Shown here one piece after another: positions 46,598-56,765 of a stretch of 64,000 nt of DNA. Both the position numbers and the translations under genes were made by a program. Origin of the DNA: an uncultured Thermoguttaceae bacterium (GTDB lineage Bacteria > Planctomycetota > Planctomycetia > Pirellulales > Thermoguttaceae); NCBI GenBank assembly GCA_938084835.1, contig CALKER010000006.1, positions 992,001-1,056,000 of the forward strand, in the 5' to 3' direction. Position 1 is the first letter of the stretch; the number at the start of each line of letters is the position of its first letter. A model generated the notes under the pieces. The model made no database searches and had not been told where the DNA came from. It was given only the letters and a program-made list of their open reading frames with translations.

Positions 46598-47737
46598 TTA
46601 CTTAACGCTTTCCACCAAAATTTTGGCTATTCGCCTAGCTGCCTGACCATCCCAAAGCTCAGGACACTTACCGGTCTTGTAACGATTTTGCAGAACCTCG
46701 CAAAGCTTTTCCCGCAATAAGCCTGGGTCATTTCCAACCAAGGTACTTGTTCCCTGTTCGACGGTAATGGGACGTTCCGTATTCCATCGGGTCGTCAGGC
46801 AGGGTATTCCCAAGGCTGTCGCCTCTTCCTGTACACCACCGGAATCGGTGACAATCACGCGTGCTTGAGACACCAGCGACAAAAAATCGAGGTACCCAAG
46901 CGGCGGAAGAGGAATCAAACCCCTCAGCCTATCTCCGTCCAGCTTATTTTCTAAACCAAATTCCTCGATTCGCTTTCGTGTTCGGGGATGAATGGGGAAA
47001 ACCATGGGCAACTGTTTTCCGGTCTCGGCCAAAACCTCAAGCAAGGAACGGAGGATATTAGGCTCATCCACATTGCTCGGCCGATGTAAAGTTACTACAC
47101 CGTATGTGCGGGGGGCCAGGCCTAGACGCTCTGGCATTCGCTGGTCATAAGCCCGCGGCAAGAGGTGATAAAGGGTGTCAATCATGACATTTCCCACAAG
47201 ATAAATTTGTTCTGGTGGTTTTCCTTCCCGGAGCAGGTTATCCACGCCGGCTGGCTCTGAGACGAAAAGCAGATCCGAGACCGCATCAGTTACCAAGCGG
47301 TTGATCTCTTCAGGCATCGAGCAATCGAAGCTTCGTAAGCCTGCCTCGACATGAGCAACTGGGATCTGCAGCTTCACTGCCGCCAGCGCTGCGCCAAGCG
47401 TGGAGTTGACATCGCCAACCACTATGACGCGATGCACCGCACGACCCTGCTCGACTAACCGGAGGAGGATCTCTTCCAGTCGCTCCATGACACGGGCGGT
47501 TTGCTGCCCGTGCGTGGCCGAACCAACCTCTAAGTGGAAATCCGGTCGACGAATTCCTAGGTCCGCAAAAAACACATCACTGAGTTGTGGATCATAGTGT
47601 TGTCCAGTGTGAACGAGGCTTACCTCCACCTCTGCGTAGGCTGAGAGTGCACGCAGTAAAGGGGCGATTTTCATGAAGTTTGGGCGCGCCCCCGCCACAC
47701 AAGCGAAATGTAATCGGCGGTTTTCAGGTGTATTCAT
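46598..47737 (-). CDS. wecB: UDP-N-acetylglucosamine 2-epimerase (non-hydrolysing)
   Basis: 379 residues. It interconverts UDP-GlcNAc and UDP-ManNAc for surface polysaccharide synthesis. Motifs: ARPNFMKIAPLLRAL, VSLVHTGQHYDPQLSD, VGDVNSTLGAALAAVKL, HVEAGLRSFDCSMPEEINR and TDSGGVQEEATALGIPCLT with the RPIT segment. All the catalytic Asp, Glu and His positions expected for the WecB group are present. The start overlaps the heparinase gene end by 14 bases, so translation is likely coupled. No UDP-ManNAc dehydrogenase (WecC) is nearby. Confidence 0.96.
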   Translation of the reverse strand: MNTPENRRLHFACVAGARPNFMKIAPLLRALSAYAEVEVSLVHTGQHYDPQLSDVFFADLGIRRPDFHLEVGSATHGQQTARVMERLEEILLRLVEQGRAVHRVIVVGDVNSTLGAALAAVKLQIPVAHVEAGLRSFDCSMPEEINRLVTDAVSDLLFVSEPAGVDNLLREGKPPEQIYLVGNVMIDTLYHLLPRAYDQRMPERLGLAPRTYGVVTLHRPSNVDEPNILRSLLEVLAETGKQLPMVFPIHPRTRKRIEEFGLENKLDGDRLRGLIPLPPLGYLDFLSLVSQARVIVTDSGGVQEEATALGIPCLTTRWNTERPITVEQGTSTLVGNDPGLLREKLCEVLQNRYKTGKCPELWDGQAARRIAKILVESVK

Positions 47738-49550
47738 AGCTTCCAGCTTTTATCGGGAAAACCCAACGGTTCTGTCCGTCCGAAACCACAAGCCGTCCTT
47801 CTTCCAACAAATGGGTCACTGGCGTTATTTCACTACTATTCACGTACCAACCTATAAATGCCGGTAAATTTTTTTCATGTTTCTGGACTACTTCCACAAT
47901 TTCTTCGCGCCGGCCGAACTGCGGGAAGTAGGCGCTTGGTTTCAAGCGGAGCTCTGCTTCTGGGGTAATTGGCTGGATGAGTAAACGACAATTCTTGAAG
48001 GAGACTTCGACAGTTCTTCCTTCCACAAGCCTTGCTTGCCAACCGGGACCAATCCGAAGGCGACTAACCATCTGGTGGCACGCAACTCCGCATGCCCAGT
48101 CCACTACGAGCCACCCGTGGAGCGCAGAACACGCAACTAACCGTGCTACCGTGGGCACCTTGCAAAAGCGATAAGCATTATGCGTGCAATAGGCCCAGAG
48201 GAAAGGTCCTTGTCGGCCGTGCGCCAACACGCCGGGCCACCCGCGGTGCCCCATCCGGAACCGGCTCCAGACGTCACATTGGTTTTGGCCGTCTAGCTCA
48301 AGCGTGTTGTGAGCCGCCGTACTTCGACAGAAGAGCCGGTCCTGAGACTCCTCGTAGTCGAAAACGCCTGAGTCTACAAACAGCCGCTTGCCTGCCCATG
48401 AGGCTTCCAAGGTCAACAGGTCCGCATGGGCATGAGCCGGAAGATGATCAGGTCCCACGGGGCCCGCATCAAAGATGAGGTACCTGTCCTTAAACCGATA
48501 AAGCCAGTACTGCCCGACAACTTGAGCTCGCTCCTCAGTGGAGGCAAAACTCGGAAAGGACCTTCCCAAACGCTGGAAAACCTCGGCCGGCTTCGGGGCT
48601 AGCCCAAAGGCACTGTCCCCGAATAGAGGAATTTCACCATCCGGATGAAGAATGTTTTCCAGAAAGTCAGCCATGGTGTCAACAGCCGAAAAAACCCTCC
48701 GTTCCCCATCAAGTCCTACCTGTCGGAGGGTTTCGGCAATGTCCAGAAGCGCTACCATCATGTCTACATGGTAGGAAGGCGATCGCTCGAAATGCTCGCC
48801 ATGAGGGAGAATCTGCCTAGCCAGCTCTTTACGAAGTAGCCGTTCTCCCAAGCGCAACCACTGGTCGGCTTCTTTCCCCGCGAAGAGGCCCCCCGCGACG
48901 ATAAGAGCCCGCAAGTTTTGAAGGAGATGATTGCCGCCCAAATCGAATTCCAAATTTTCCCTTAGCCAACGTGCTTGGGCTACTAATGACTCTAGGATGC
49001 GATCGGCTTCCCCCTCTTTGAGTTCACGCCTGGCAAGCAACCCAACCCAAACCGGAATCCTCCTCGAAACCACGTATGGATGCCAGGCATCCTTCGCGCG
49101 CCCATTGGTTGGAGAGGGATACGCTTCGATCCACCGCTGGATGGCTTCCCAGACAAAACGCGGGCCAAGGCTCGCCGGCTCTTGTTCGGAATCTGATAAC
49201 AAAGATCGAAGCAAGTATTCGTGATAATGGTAGCAGAACCTGCCCAGCCGAGTCGTGATGGCTTTTTCCGTCTCCAGCCAATCAAGAGGGTACGGTAGCT
49301 CCAAACATTCTCCCGGCAGTTGGAGTATCCACCGTCCATTGATTAAATTGACGCCTGACAACCGAGATACGGGAGAACCTACCAAGAGGTGGCTCCCGCG
49401 AAGCTCCCGGGGAATCTTGCGCATCAGCCGCGCTGCCATCCTCCGTTGGACAGGCTCCGTAAGTTTTTTCCAAAGGCGCCACCAAATCTGGCGCGGACGG
49501 TAATAGGAAACTGTCCTTAAAAGCCGCATCCAGTTCTTCGGAAAAAACAT
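47724..49550 (-). CDS. Heparinase II/III family protein
   Basis: 608 residues. An N-terminal all-alpha toroid (about 30-330, with LGGNHLLQNLRALIVAG and HFERSPSYHVDMMVALLDIAE) is followed by a C-terminal beta-sandwich with HAHADLLTLEASWAG, VDSGVFDYEESQDR and STAAHNTLELDGQNQ. This is the conserved signature of heparinase II/III-type lyases that act on uronic-acid polymers. There is no obvious signal peptide: the start MFFPKNWMRLLRTVSYYRP is basic and aromatic. Copies inside polysaccharide loci are often tailoring enzymes. The gene starts 18 bases after the GT4 gene end. Position of Tyr/His residues fits activity, but the polymer is unknown. Confidence 0.9.
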   Translation of the reverse strand: MFFPKNWMRLLRTVSYYRPRQIWWRLWKKLTEPVQRRMAARLMRKIPRELRGSHLLVGSPVSRLSGVNLINGRWILQLPGECLELPYPLDWLETEKAITTRLGRFCYHYHEYLLRSLLSDSEQEPASLGPRFVWEAIQRWIEAYPSPTNGRAKDAWHPYVVSRRIPVWVGLLARRELKEGEADRILESLVAQARWLRENLEFDLGGNHLLQNLRALIVAGGLFAGKEADQWLRLGERLLRKELARQILPHGEHFERSPSYHVDMMVALLDIAETLRQVGLDGERRVFSAVDTMADFLENILHPDGEIPLFGDSAFGLAPKPAEVFQRLGRSFPSFASTEERAQVVGQYWLYRFKDRYLIFDAGPVGPDHLPAHAHADLLTLEASWAGKRLFVDSGVFDYEESQDRLFCRSTAAHNTLELDGQNQCDVWSRFRMGHRGWPGVLAHGRQGPFLWAYCTHNAYRFCKVPTVARLVACSALHGWLVVDWACGVACHQMVSRLRIGPGWQARLVEGRTVEVSFKNCRLLIQPITPEAELRLKPSAYFPQFGRREEIVEVVQKHEKNLPAFIGWYVNSSEITPVTHLLEEGRLVVSDGQNRWVFPIKAGSYEYT

Positions 49551-49568
49551 ACTCCAGCGGTGACTGGC

Positions 49569-50861
49569 TTAAGCGAGGGGTGCTTCTAGCTTATTTTGCA
49601 GGCTCGAACCCTTCGCGCTTCGGTTACCGTTGGCCACGACGGCTTCAAGAATTTTCAACATCTTTGCCGCCAGCGTATCGCGGGAAAAATTTAGAGCGAC
49701 ACATTGGCGAACTTTTTCTCGCCACAGGCTATCCTGCCAAGGCAAAGATCGCACGCGATCGATCGCTTCAAGGAGAGACAGCGGCGATTCTGGCTCCATG
49801 GGTACGCCCGCTTGACAATTCGCAACAATACGCATAGCTTCCCCTCGAACCCCCATAATGATCGGCTTGGCCATGGCCATGATCTCGAACATTTTAGAGG
49901 GTATCACCGTCTCAAAGAGCTCTGTCTTTTTCAAATGGACGAGACAGGCATCGGCACTGGCTAGAATCCGTGGAATCTCTTCCTTTGGTACCCGACCTGT
50001 AAACACGACCTGGCCGTTCAAGCCTCGCCGCTCAGCCTCTGCTTGGAGCTCGGTTTTTCGTGCCCCTTCGCCAACTAGCCAAAAGACGATATCATCCCGA
50101 CCGTGGCTCTTAAGAATTTGTGCCGCTTCCAGCACCACATCCAATCCGTGGGCCATGCCTATCGTACCCACATAAGCGCACACGAATTTTCCTACTCCCT
50201 GCCACTTTTGCCGAAGTGCCAAGTCGGGCATTCCCGGTGTAAATCTATTTAGGTCAACACCATTCATTACAACGGAGATCCGTTCCGGGATCTTCGCTCT
50301 TTCTAGGATCTTCTGCCGGTAACCTTCGCCAACGGTGACAATGTGGTTGGCTGACAGATACATCCACCGCTCTAAACGCTGGAGAAGTCGGAGCACACCA
50401 CGCGAGCGTATTGCCCCTACCGTCTCAATTGACTCTGGCCAAATATCGCGTACCTCAAGGACGAATGGTACCCGCCGCAGTCGCGATACGATAACTCCTG
50501 CCCACCCACAAAAGAATTGTGGACTAGTCGCTACTACCACGTCCGGGCGGGGGACAAAAAGTCCCGCGAGCACAGCTGACCCCATGTACGACAAGTAGTT
50601 CAACGTCCTTTTTAATGTGCCCGCATTGGGCGCAAGGTAAGTCCACACGCGGATAACTTCAATACCGTCGACAACCTCCCGTTGCGGCCACACAAGATTT
50701 CGGTATCCAGGAAAGAGAATACCTGTGGGACAATTGGGATTGCAGGTGATCACCGTCACGTGGTGCCCCGCCTGCTTCCATCTTACGGTATGATCATAAG
50801 TTCGACTGGCCGGCGCGTTGACCTCGGGCGGAAAGTAGTGACTAAGAAACAGAATACGCAT
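49569..50861 (-). CDS. Glycosyltransferase family 4 (WbuB-like)
   Basis: 430 residues. GT-B fold: N-terminal MRILFLSHYFPPEVNAPASR and the WPESIETVGAIRSRG segment, C-terminal FVCAYVGTIGMAHGLDVVLEAA, VFTGRVPKEEIPRIL and the sugar-nucleotide EX7E-like region ETVIPSKMFEIMAMAKPII. The sequence resembles WbuB, an L-fucosamine-type transferase; the donor sugar is inferred only loosely. It is the first gene of the leftward unit GT4-heparinase-wecB-YdcF-YdcF/EEP and is cytoplasmic or membrane-associated. The promoter should be in the 1.1 kb gap to its right. Confidence 0.92.
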   Translation of the reverse strand: MRILFLSHYFPPEVNAPASRTYDHTVRWKQAGHHVTVITCNPNCPTGILFPGYRNLVWPQREVVDGIEVIRVWTYLAPNAGTLKRTLNYLSYMGSAVLAGLFVPRPDVVVATSPQFFCGWAGVIVSRLRRVPFVLEVRDIWPESIETVGAIRSRGVLRLLQRLERWMYLSANHIVTVGEGYRQKILERAKIPERISVVMNGVDLNRFTPGMPDLALRQKWQGVGKFVCAYVGTIGMAHGLDVVLEAAQILKSHGRDDIVFWLVGEGARKTELQAEAERRGLNGQVVFTGRVPKEEIPRILASADACLVHLKKTELFETVIPSKMFEIMAMAKPIIMGVRGEAMRIVANCQAGVPMEPESPLSLLEAIDRVRSLPWQDSLWREKVRQCVALNFSRDTLAAKMLKILEAVVANGNRSAKGSSLQNKLEAPLA

Positions 50862-51986
50862 CGCTCTACGCCGAAATAAACCTCTTACTCCCTTCTCCGC
50901 ACCTTCTTGACCGGGATAAACCCTCCGAATAAGCAGTCGCTAAGCACTGCCTTAACAGGTAAAAGCGCAGTATAAGCTTGCCCTAGGCTGGGGCGAGGAT
51001 CATTTAAAGTTGAACTCTCACAAAAACCCTTAAGCCACTGCCTCTTGGTCATAGGCCTGTCGGGTGGCCATGGAGCATGGTACAAGGCGACAAAATACCA
51101 TTTTTAGGATACACAAACGTTTCAGGAAGTCTTGAGAAACTAAGCGACATCAATCCTTAACCCATTAGCAAGTCGGCACTGATAAGAGAGACCATCTTAG
51201 CAGACAGAGGCCTGATTTGTGGGCAAGAGGTTCTTTGAGCACAGCCGCTTTGCCATACGGCCGTGATAAACCTTAGACATTCTCCATTTCCGCGCCTGTT
51301 TACGATAGGAACTCCCGTTCGCCTACCCGCCCCTCTACGCATTCGTGGGCCATCGCTGTGTTGAGTGGATGTCTCCTCCGCGGATTTGACTGAACAGCCA
51401 AGCACAACTCAAGACGATCGCTGTTCATAACTCTTGTCCACCGGTTTTGCGAACAAACTCGACCGATCGGAGTGCCCTGTTTTCGCATCTCATCTTTTCA
51501 GCTACGGCTCGCCACAAACTCACAAAGTCACACGGCGGGCGCGGGTGGACCGAAGAAGGCCTTATGGCCCGAGCCGAGGCCTCGACGTCGTTTCTGGCAA
51601 CGATCGTGCCCATTCCCAGGAAATAAGCTACATCGCGCCCGAACCCCCTAAATTTTTTGCACTTAAGAACCCCTCGTATTGGTCACCGCTCAATGTCGAG
51701 GGTTCCGCCAAGTGATCGTCGTTTTTCTACGGCGTGTCACCTGCGTCGGCACACAACCTCACCTTATAACGCACTAAGATAAAGCGACAGGTTCACCAAA
51801 TTCTGAGCACTGGTAGTGCATTTTCCTCCACCGCAACCGTGATCCTGACACAGCCTTGGAAGCTATTCCGTCAATCAATTGATCGTGGTTTTACGGGCTA
51901 TGCAAAGCCTCTCCGCAAGTCGGTACCTGGATTTACAGGAAGAGAAAAGTTAGGGTCAGAGGTTGAAGCTTTAGGTCATGAGATTT
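50862..51986. other. Intergenic 1.1 kb between polysaccharide genes
   Basis: This lies upstream of the five-gene unit and downstream of the bi-domain oxidoreductase. Small frames (for example 51434-51715) lack domains or start sites. No RNA gene, repeat or transposon end was recognised. It may be remains of a lost gene; I see no proof. Confidence 0.4.
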
Positions 51987-54107
51987 TCAGCCTAACGAGG
52001 CTCGCGCGGCAGTTAGCGTAAGTTGTGACACCGAAATTAGTTGATGTAACGGGATTGGCACTTCGCCGCATGGGTGCAAAAGGCTTGCCAAGAATTTCTG
52101 TATCATCCTTTTGTGCCCTTTATCCGCCATCCACAATGTTCGCGACTTGCATTTTCGGCCATCATCGAGCTGAAGATGCCTAAAATCGCTTAATACGGCG
52201 GAGAGCCCCCCGGTATGAACTTCGATTCGTTCCTTGCTGAAGCCTGCTGAGCCGGCCGTCGTATACATGAGGTGACAAACGGAGCCATCTTGAAAACGGA
52301 CCAAAAATTGCCCATCGTCAGCGGAAGTGGTGCCCGATGGCGTCAGGCACTCCAACTCCGTGGGTTCGGATTCCGTAAGGTACATAAAAAAATCAAAAAA
52401 GTGGCATGCCTCCCCGATGATGCGCCCCCCTTCGGCTGGGTCGGCTAGCCAATGGTCAGTGGGAATTGGCCCTGCATTGACGCGATAGGTGACGCAGAGC
52501 GGACCTCTTCCGCGAACAACGTTTTTGAGCTCTTCAGCAAGGGGTGCAAACCGGCGGTTGAAGCCCACTAGCAGTTGGCCGCGCGTTTCCTCCAAAGTTC
52601 GCCGCACTTCTTCCAATTGCTCGTAATTAATGGCCAACGGTTTTTCGCAAAAAACCGCTTTGCCGGCCTTTAGCGCGTGACAGACCATCGGAGCATGTTG
52701 GGAATGCCGCGTAACGATAAAAACCACATCCGTCTCACGATCATCGAGGACTTCTTGGAGATCGGAGCCACAGAAGGCAAAGCCGAATTTCCGTCCTACA
52801 CTTCGGGCGGTAACTCCGGAGGCGGAGATTATGCCCCGAAGTCGTACCTCACGATGTTTTTTCACCACTGGGAGGAGGACCCCCTGGGCAAAATGTCCTG
52901 CACCGATGAAAGAGATGCCAATGGTCGATCTGTCAACACGTCTGACAATGGTTGGCAAATCAATGCGACGAACAATAGGTGGATCGTTTTGGGGATAGGT
53001 AATGACGACCCCAAGATACGATTCCCGACCGGAGAGAATTAGCTCAAAGGCTTCCTCTGCTCGATCAATAGGAAAGCGATGGGTGGTGAGCACACGTGGC
53101 CGCACGGCTCCTTGAGCTACCAGTTCGAGAAAAGCCTGGAGATTTCGCTGTTCCGTCCATCGGACATAACCAGGGGGGTAGTCATGGCCGTGCTCTTCGT
53201 AACTCAAATCGTAACGCCCAGGACCGTAAGAGCGGGAGATGAGGAATGTCAGTTCCTTTTCGTAGTAAGCTTTTCGCGGGATCTGCATTCCTGTAACACC
53301 AACCATCACCACACGCGCCCGGTCCCGTGCGATCGCCGCGGCAAGCTCTATCGGAGCGTTGCTCGTGGTGGCAGCGGTGATCAGTACAGCATCAACGCCC
53401 AATCCACCGGACCAACGCCGAATGGCGGCTACGCATGCCTCATTGGGTGGAACAACAAAGTTAACGCCGCAGCTCGCTGCAAGGTCGCGGCGCTCAGCGA
53501 CGGGATCGAGCCCGACCACGCGGCATCCGGCCGCCCGGAGAATTTGGACCGACAGCTGACCTAAAAGCCCTAGGCCGATTACCGCCACATTTTCGCACAG
53601 CTGCACTTGGGCATTGCGAATTGCGTGAATAGCGATCGCTCCCACAGTTGCATAGGCGGCATCTTCCGCGGGGACATCTTCCGGCACAGTGGCAGCAAGG
53701 AGTTCGGGGACCGAGTTGTACTCAGCGTGATTGGCTATCCCAGCCCCAGCACAGGCCACGCGGGTTCCCACTCGAAACGTCCTGACCTCCGGGCCCACGG
53801 CGACAATCCGCCCACTAGCGCTATATCCAAGTGGTACCCACCGATCAAGCTGTTGCGTTACCGCGCGAAGTGTCGCCCAAAAGCCATCCCGCCGTAATTT
53901 CGTCAGGACTTTTTGCACCAGGTCCGGCCGAGCTCTTGCTTTGCCCAAAAGTCCCTTCCGCGCAAGCTCAGCTAAGGCTCGTTCCGTTCCCGTAGAGATC
54001 AGCGAGGCTTCCGTGCGTACCAGGACTCGATTGCCTTCCACGCAGGGGACAGGTACTTCGGCCAACTCGAGCCGACCTGTTCGCAGGTTTTGCAGGAGCT
54101 GTCTCAT
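51987..54107 (-). CDS. Bi-domain oxidoreductase: alcohol dehydrogenase-like plus Gfo/Idh/MocA
   Basis: 706 residues. Residues 1-~355 form a medium-chain dehydrogenase fold: VLVRTEASLISTGTERALAE, the nucleotide-binding VIGLGLLGQLSVQILRAAG and HRFPIDRAEEAFELILSG. Residues ~375-700 are a Gfo/Idh/MocA domain: ISFIGAGHFAQGVLLPVV binds NAD(P), and the FCEKPLAI motif with the following Asn-Arg-Arg-Phe marks the catalytic side. Such two-domain proteins occur in exopolysaccharide loci and modify nucleotide-linked sugars; the exact step is unknown. Neighbouring heparinase and WecB genes support a uronic/amino-sugar polymer. The start is ATG 54107. Confidence 0.92.
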   Translation of the reverse strand: MRQLLQNLRTGRLELAEVPVPCVEGNRVLVRTEASLISTGTERALAELARKGLLGKARARPDLVQKVLTKLRRDGFWATLRAVTQQLDRWVPLGYSASGRIVAVGPEVRTFRVGTRVACAGAGIANHAEYNSVPELLAATVPEDVPAEDAAYATVGAIAIHAIRNAQVQLCENVAVIGLGLLGQLSVQILRAAGCRVVGLDPVAERRDLAASCGVNFVVPPNEACVAAIRRWSGGLGVDAVLITAATTSNAPIELAAAIARDRARVVMVGVTGMQIPRKAYYEKELTFLISRSYGPGRYDLSYEEHGHDYPPGYVRWTEQRNLQAFLELVAQGAVRPRVLTTHRFPIDRAEEAFELILSGRESYLGVVITYPQNDPPIVRRIDLPTIVRRVDRSTIGISFIGAGHFAQGVLLPVVKKHREVRLRGIISASGVTARSVGRKFGFAFCGSDLQEVLDDRETDVVFIVTRHSQHAPMVCHALKAGKAVFCEKPLAINYEQLEEVRRTLEETRGQLLVGFNRRFAPLAEELKNVVRGRGPLCVTYRVNAGPIPTDHWLADPAEGGRIIGEACHFFDFFMYLTESEPTELECLTPSGTTSADDGQFLVRFQDGSVCHLMYTTAGSAGFSKERIEVHTGGLSAVLSDFRHLQLDDGRKCKSRTLWMADKGHKRMIQKFLASLLHPCGEVPIPLHQLISVSQLTLTAARASLG

Positions 54108-54355
54108 GAGAGAAGTTCGGATGGGTTATGATTTTACGCCAAGTATGGGCGATCTGAACGGCAATCCGCTAAGCACCCGCCGACGGCCTGGAAAACGTTA
54201 ATCCTGTAGAACGAATTTTCGTCAGCAACGACGCGGAAAAATGCACCCCTGGGCTAAAGAGATGTTAAACCCGAAAACTGTGGACCAAATGCCGCCGCCG
54301 AAAATGTGAAGACCTGATGCCGGTTGCCGACGCGGCCGACTCAACCGTCCGTGGG

Positions 54356-54898
54356 TTATTGCTCGGAGCTTCGGGTTCCCCGGCGCTCTGACGCTGCCTT
54401 ACGCAGTTGTTCCACCTTGGCTTTCTGTTCTTCTGTCAACACCGCCTCGATTTCAGCATCTCGCTGGGCAACAAGGGCTTCTAGTTGTTTACGAAGCGTC
54501 TCAATCTTTGGGAAATACTTTCGTTGAATGTCGTAGATTTTCTGCCGTTGCTCTTCCGTTACCACTTGGGCATAAAAATTCGGCAACCGCGGCCGAAAAG
54601 TCCGCTCCTGGCTGCTGCCCCCGACTTCGGTCTTTGCCGCCTGAGCTTGTGGCTGTGGGCCAGCGGCATCCTCCGTTTGTGCTGCTGCGGGTTGAGCATC
54701 TCCTTGGGCAGCCTGAGCTCCCCCAGCTTCTTGCTCCTGATGAGCCGTCACCTGGGCTGCCAAACTAGGCGGGACTTGCCCCGGAGCTTCGAAAACACAC
54801 ATGCTAAAAACGAGAAAAATGACGATCGTCACTCCGCCAAAGGAGCATAGATCGGACCTCAATGACATCCGCGAAAATCCGGCTTCTGGTCGCGTCAT
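54356..54898 (-). CDS. Secreted low-complexity protein with Spy/CpxP-like helix
   Basis: 180 residues from ATG 54898 with GGGAGG 8 bases upstream; the GTG just before it (54901) is an alternative. A hydrophobic signal peptide (GGVTIVIFLVFSMCVFEA) precedes a Gln/Ala/Glu-rich linker of about 45 residues (QAQAAK-type). It ends with a long helical segment, EEQRQKIYDIQRKYFPKIET then LTEEQKAKVEQLRK. The helical LTxEQ-type pattern recalls Spy/CpxP-like periplasmic proteins, as in several planctomycete secreted proteins. No catalytic residues. It stands alone upstream of the bi-domain oxidoreductase; function unknown. Confidence 0.75.
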   Translation of the reverse strand: MTRPEAGFSRMSLRSDLCSFGGVTIVIFLVFSMCVFEAPGQVPPSLAAQVTAHQEQEAGGAQAAQGDAQPAAAQTEDAAGPQPQAQAAKTEVGGSSQERTFRPRLPNFYAQVVTEEQRQKIYDIQRKYFPKIETLRKQLEALVAQRDAEIEAVLTEEQKAKVEQLRKAASERRGTRSSEQ

Positions 54899-55434
54899 CA
54901 CTTTTTCCTCCCAAAAAAGTTCATAACAAAGTGCGCGAGACCCGTTTCGCCTCTTTTATCCGAAGTCCGATTTTTATTTTCGTCCTTCCAGATTCGGCCG
55001 CTACCCGCCTTTTTTGACCCGTGGCCACCCCCAAAAAATGAAGACGATGAATTTCGATCGCCCACAGGATGCCCATTATTTCGGCCAGCTGGGCCATATG
55101 ATCCGAGTTAACCAAAGAATCTTCCCAGCCAGCATAACCGGACTTTTCAGCAAACCCCCTTGCCCTAGGTGGCGCCCCTTGGCGACCGCCGCTTGCTATT
55201 TTTGCTTTAGGATAGCATAGCTTGAAACACCGGACAATAACTACGTAAGAATCGCCTCTTGCAACCTGTATGCCGGCGATGCTTGTTGCCGTGGACAACC
55301 AGGGCATTGCTTGCCCCATTCCTCACGTGTTACCAACGCCGGATTCAGGACCTGAGCTTAAGTGTAAGCCAGATAATCGGCGTCCCCGGCAGTTACTTTT
55401 TCTCCGAATCTGGATTATTCGACAACTTCTTGAA
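54899..55434. other. Intergenic, 536 bases, nothing recognised
   Basis: Lies between two leftward genes. A 132-codon frame (54921-55319) on the minus strand lacks any domain or start signal and is not called. The promoter for the secreted protein gene should be here. Confidence 0.4.
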
Positions 55435-56628
55435 CTATGGCAAATTGTGCTTATCGCCCAGTACACCGCATAAGAGACGTCGAAGATGTTGACGGAAGGC
55501 ATAAACGCTAAATCGCCTTAAAGCATGCAGCCTCCCGCTGTTGGCCAGTCGTGTCCGCAGTTTCTCTTGAGTCAAAAGAAGAGCGATTCCCCGGGCAAAC
55601 ATGCGAAAACGAAGACTGGGCACTGCCAATCCGTTAATGCCGTGCTTGATCACCTCGCGCAGAGCAGCAAGCTTTCGCACGATTACGGGTGTCCCCACCG
55701 CTGTGGCCGCAAGAGCTGACAAACCTGAAGCAGAACTCTCCTCGAGAACCGCAATTACGTCACAGGCACGATAAAAGGCTGCCGCATCGGTGATGGCAGG
55801 GAGAAAGTGTAACCGGCCTGGATCCACAAGCTTCAAAAATTGCGATCGAAAAGTTGGAGCCAAAGTATCCTGCATCGGCCCCGGGAAGACAAGAGAAACG
55901 TCCGGAAAAAATGCGAGGAGGTGCCGGACTGTTTTAATGAGGAAACGACATGCGTTTCCTTCGTTAGGGGACAGGATGAAGCCAACGAGCAGGCCATTTT
56001 CAGGAAGGGCACAGCGGCGCCGGGCCTCCCGTCTGGGAACTAAAGCGTAACGAAAAAAGTGAGGATGGACCGGTTCGCGTAAGATTGGATAACGGGGCAA
56101 TACTTCCCGATTCAAGCGATCGAGAATTACCGTGCGTGAAGAGGCCACGAATTGGGTCTGATAGCGATCTTTACCCCGAAGCGTCAAGTCGCCCCACAAG
56201 GACTCAGGAAACACTTGACTTACACGCACCGGATAGTAAGGGGATAACTCCCGAAGGTACCACAGGCAGGGGAAACGAAGGGCGCCGGCGGCCCGCACAG
56301 CAGGCCAACCTTTGTCGCCCGTTACAAATACAAGCCGCGGTTGACATCTCCAGAATAGTTTGCTGAAACGTCGGCCGGCCAAATAGTTCCGAACTGTTCC
56401 GGACATCAGCCGTTTCCACCAAGGGTCTGGCGCTTCCCGCCTGTGGCCGATCACTTCCACAGGAGCACCACATCCCCGATAAGCCTCGACCAAAGAAGCC
56501 TGAGAGGGCACGATCAGACGCGGTTGAAGCCCCAACGTGCGGAGCACCGTGACAATGGTGTTAATAACTAAAACGTCCTGAGGCGTGCCTCGGGTAGAAT
56601 CGACTAAAACTGCTTGCCCTTCCTCCAT
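55435..56628 (-). CDS. Glycosyltransferase family 4-like protein
   Basis: 397 residues with a GT-B fold. The N-terminal half (VLVINTIVTVLRTLGLQPRL) is diverged, while the C-terminal half is recognisable: LVGFILSPNEGN, LVFPGPMQDTL, LHFLPAITDAAAFYRACDVIAVLEESSASGLSALAATAVGTPVI and the final GINGLAVP. The Glu-rich ESSASG segment fits the donor-sugar-binding EX7E motif of GT4. ATG 56628 has no clear ribosome-binding site. It follows the polysaccharide permease gene by 137 bases on the same strand, so it probably belongs with it. Donor and acceptor are unknown. Confidence 0.82.
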   Translation of the reverse strand: MEEGQAVLVDSTRGTPQDVLVINTIVTVLRTLGLQPRLIVPSQASLVEAYRGCGAPVEVIGHRREAPDPWWKRLMSGTVRNYLAGRRFSKLFWRCQPRLVFVTGDKGWPAVRAAGALRFPCLWYLRELSPYYPVRVSQVFPESLWGDLTLRGKDRYQTQFVASSRTVILDRLNREVLPRYPILREPVHPHFFRYALVPRREARRRCALPENGLLVGFILSPNEGNACRFLIKTVRHLLAFFPDVSLVFPGPMQDTLAPTFRSQFLKLVDPGRLHFLPAITDAAAFYRACDVIAVLEESSASGLSALAATAVGTPVIVRKLAALREVIKHGINGLAVPSLRFRMFARGIALLLTQEKLRTRLANSGRLHALRRFSVYAFRQHLRRLLCGVLGDKHNLP

Positions 56629-56765
56629 CAGCGCACTCTATTGCCGTACTTACCATACTTTCACTTGCAAGTACCAGATGTTCAGAGCTTCCCGAGAATT
56701 GGTCTCGTCGCTCCGTCCAAGGTAAACGATATGGACGTCACTATGTCTTACACAAGGGCGACCCG

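Noticed and set aside
54921-55319. 132-codon minus-strand frame upstream of the secreted protein gene
   Set aside because: No recognisable features and no plausible start site.
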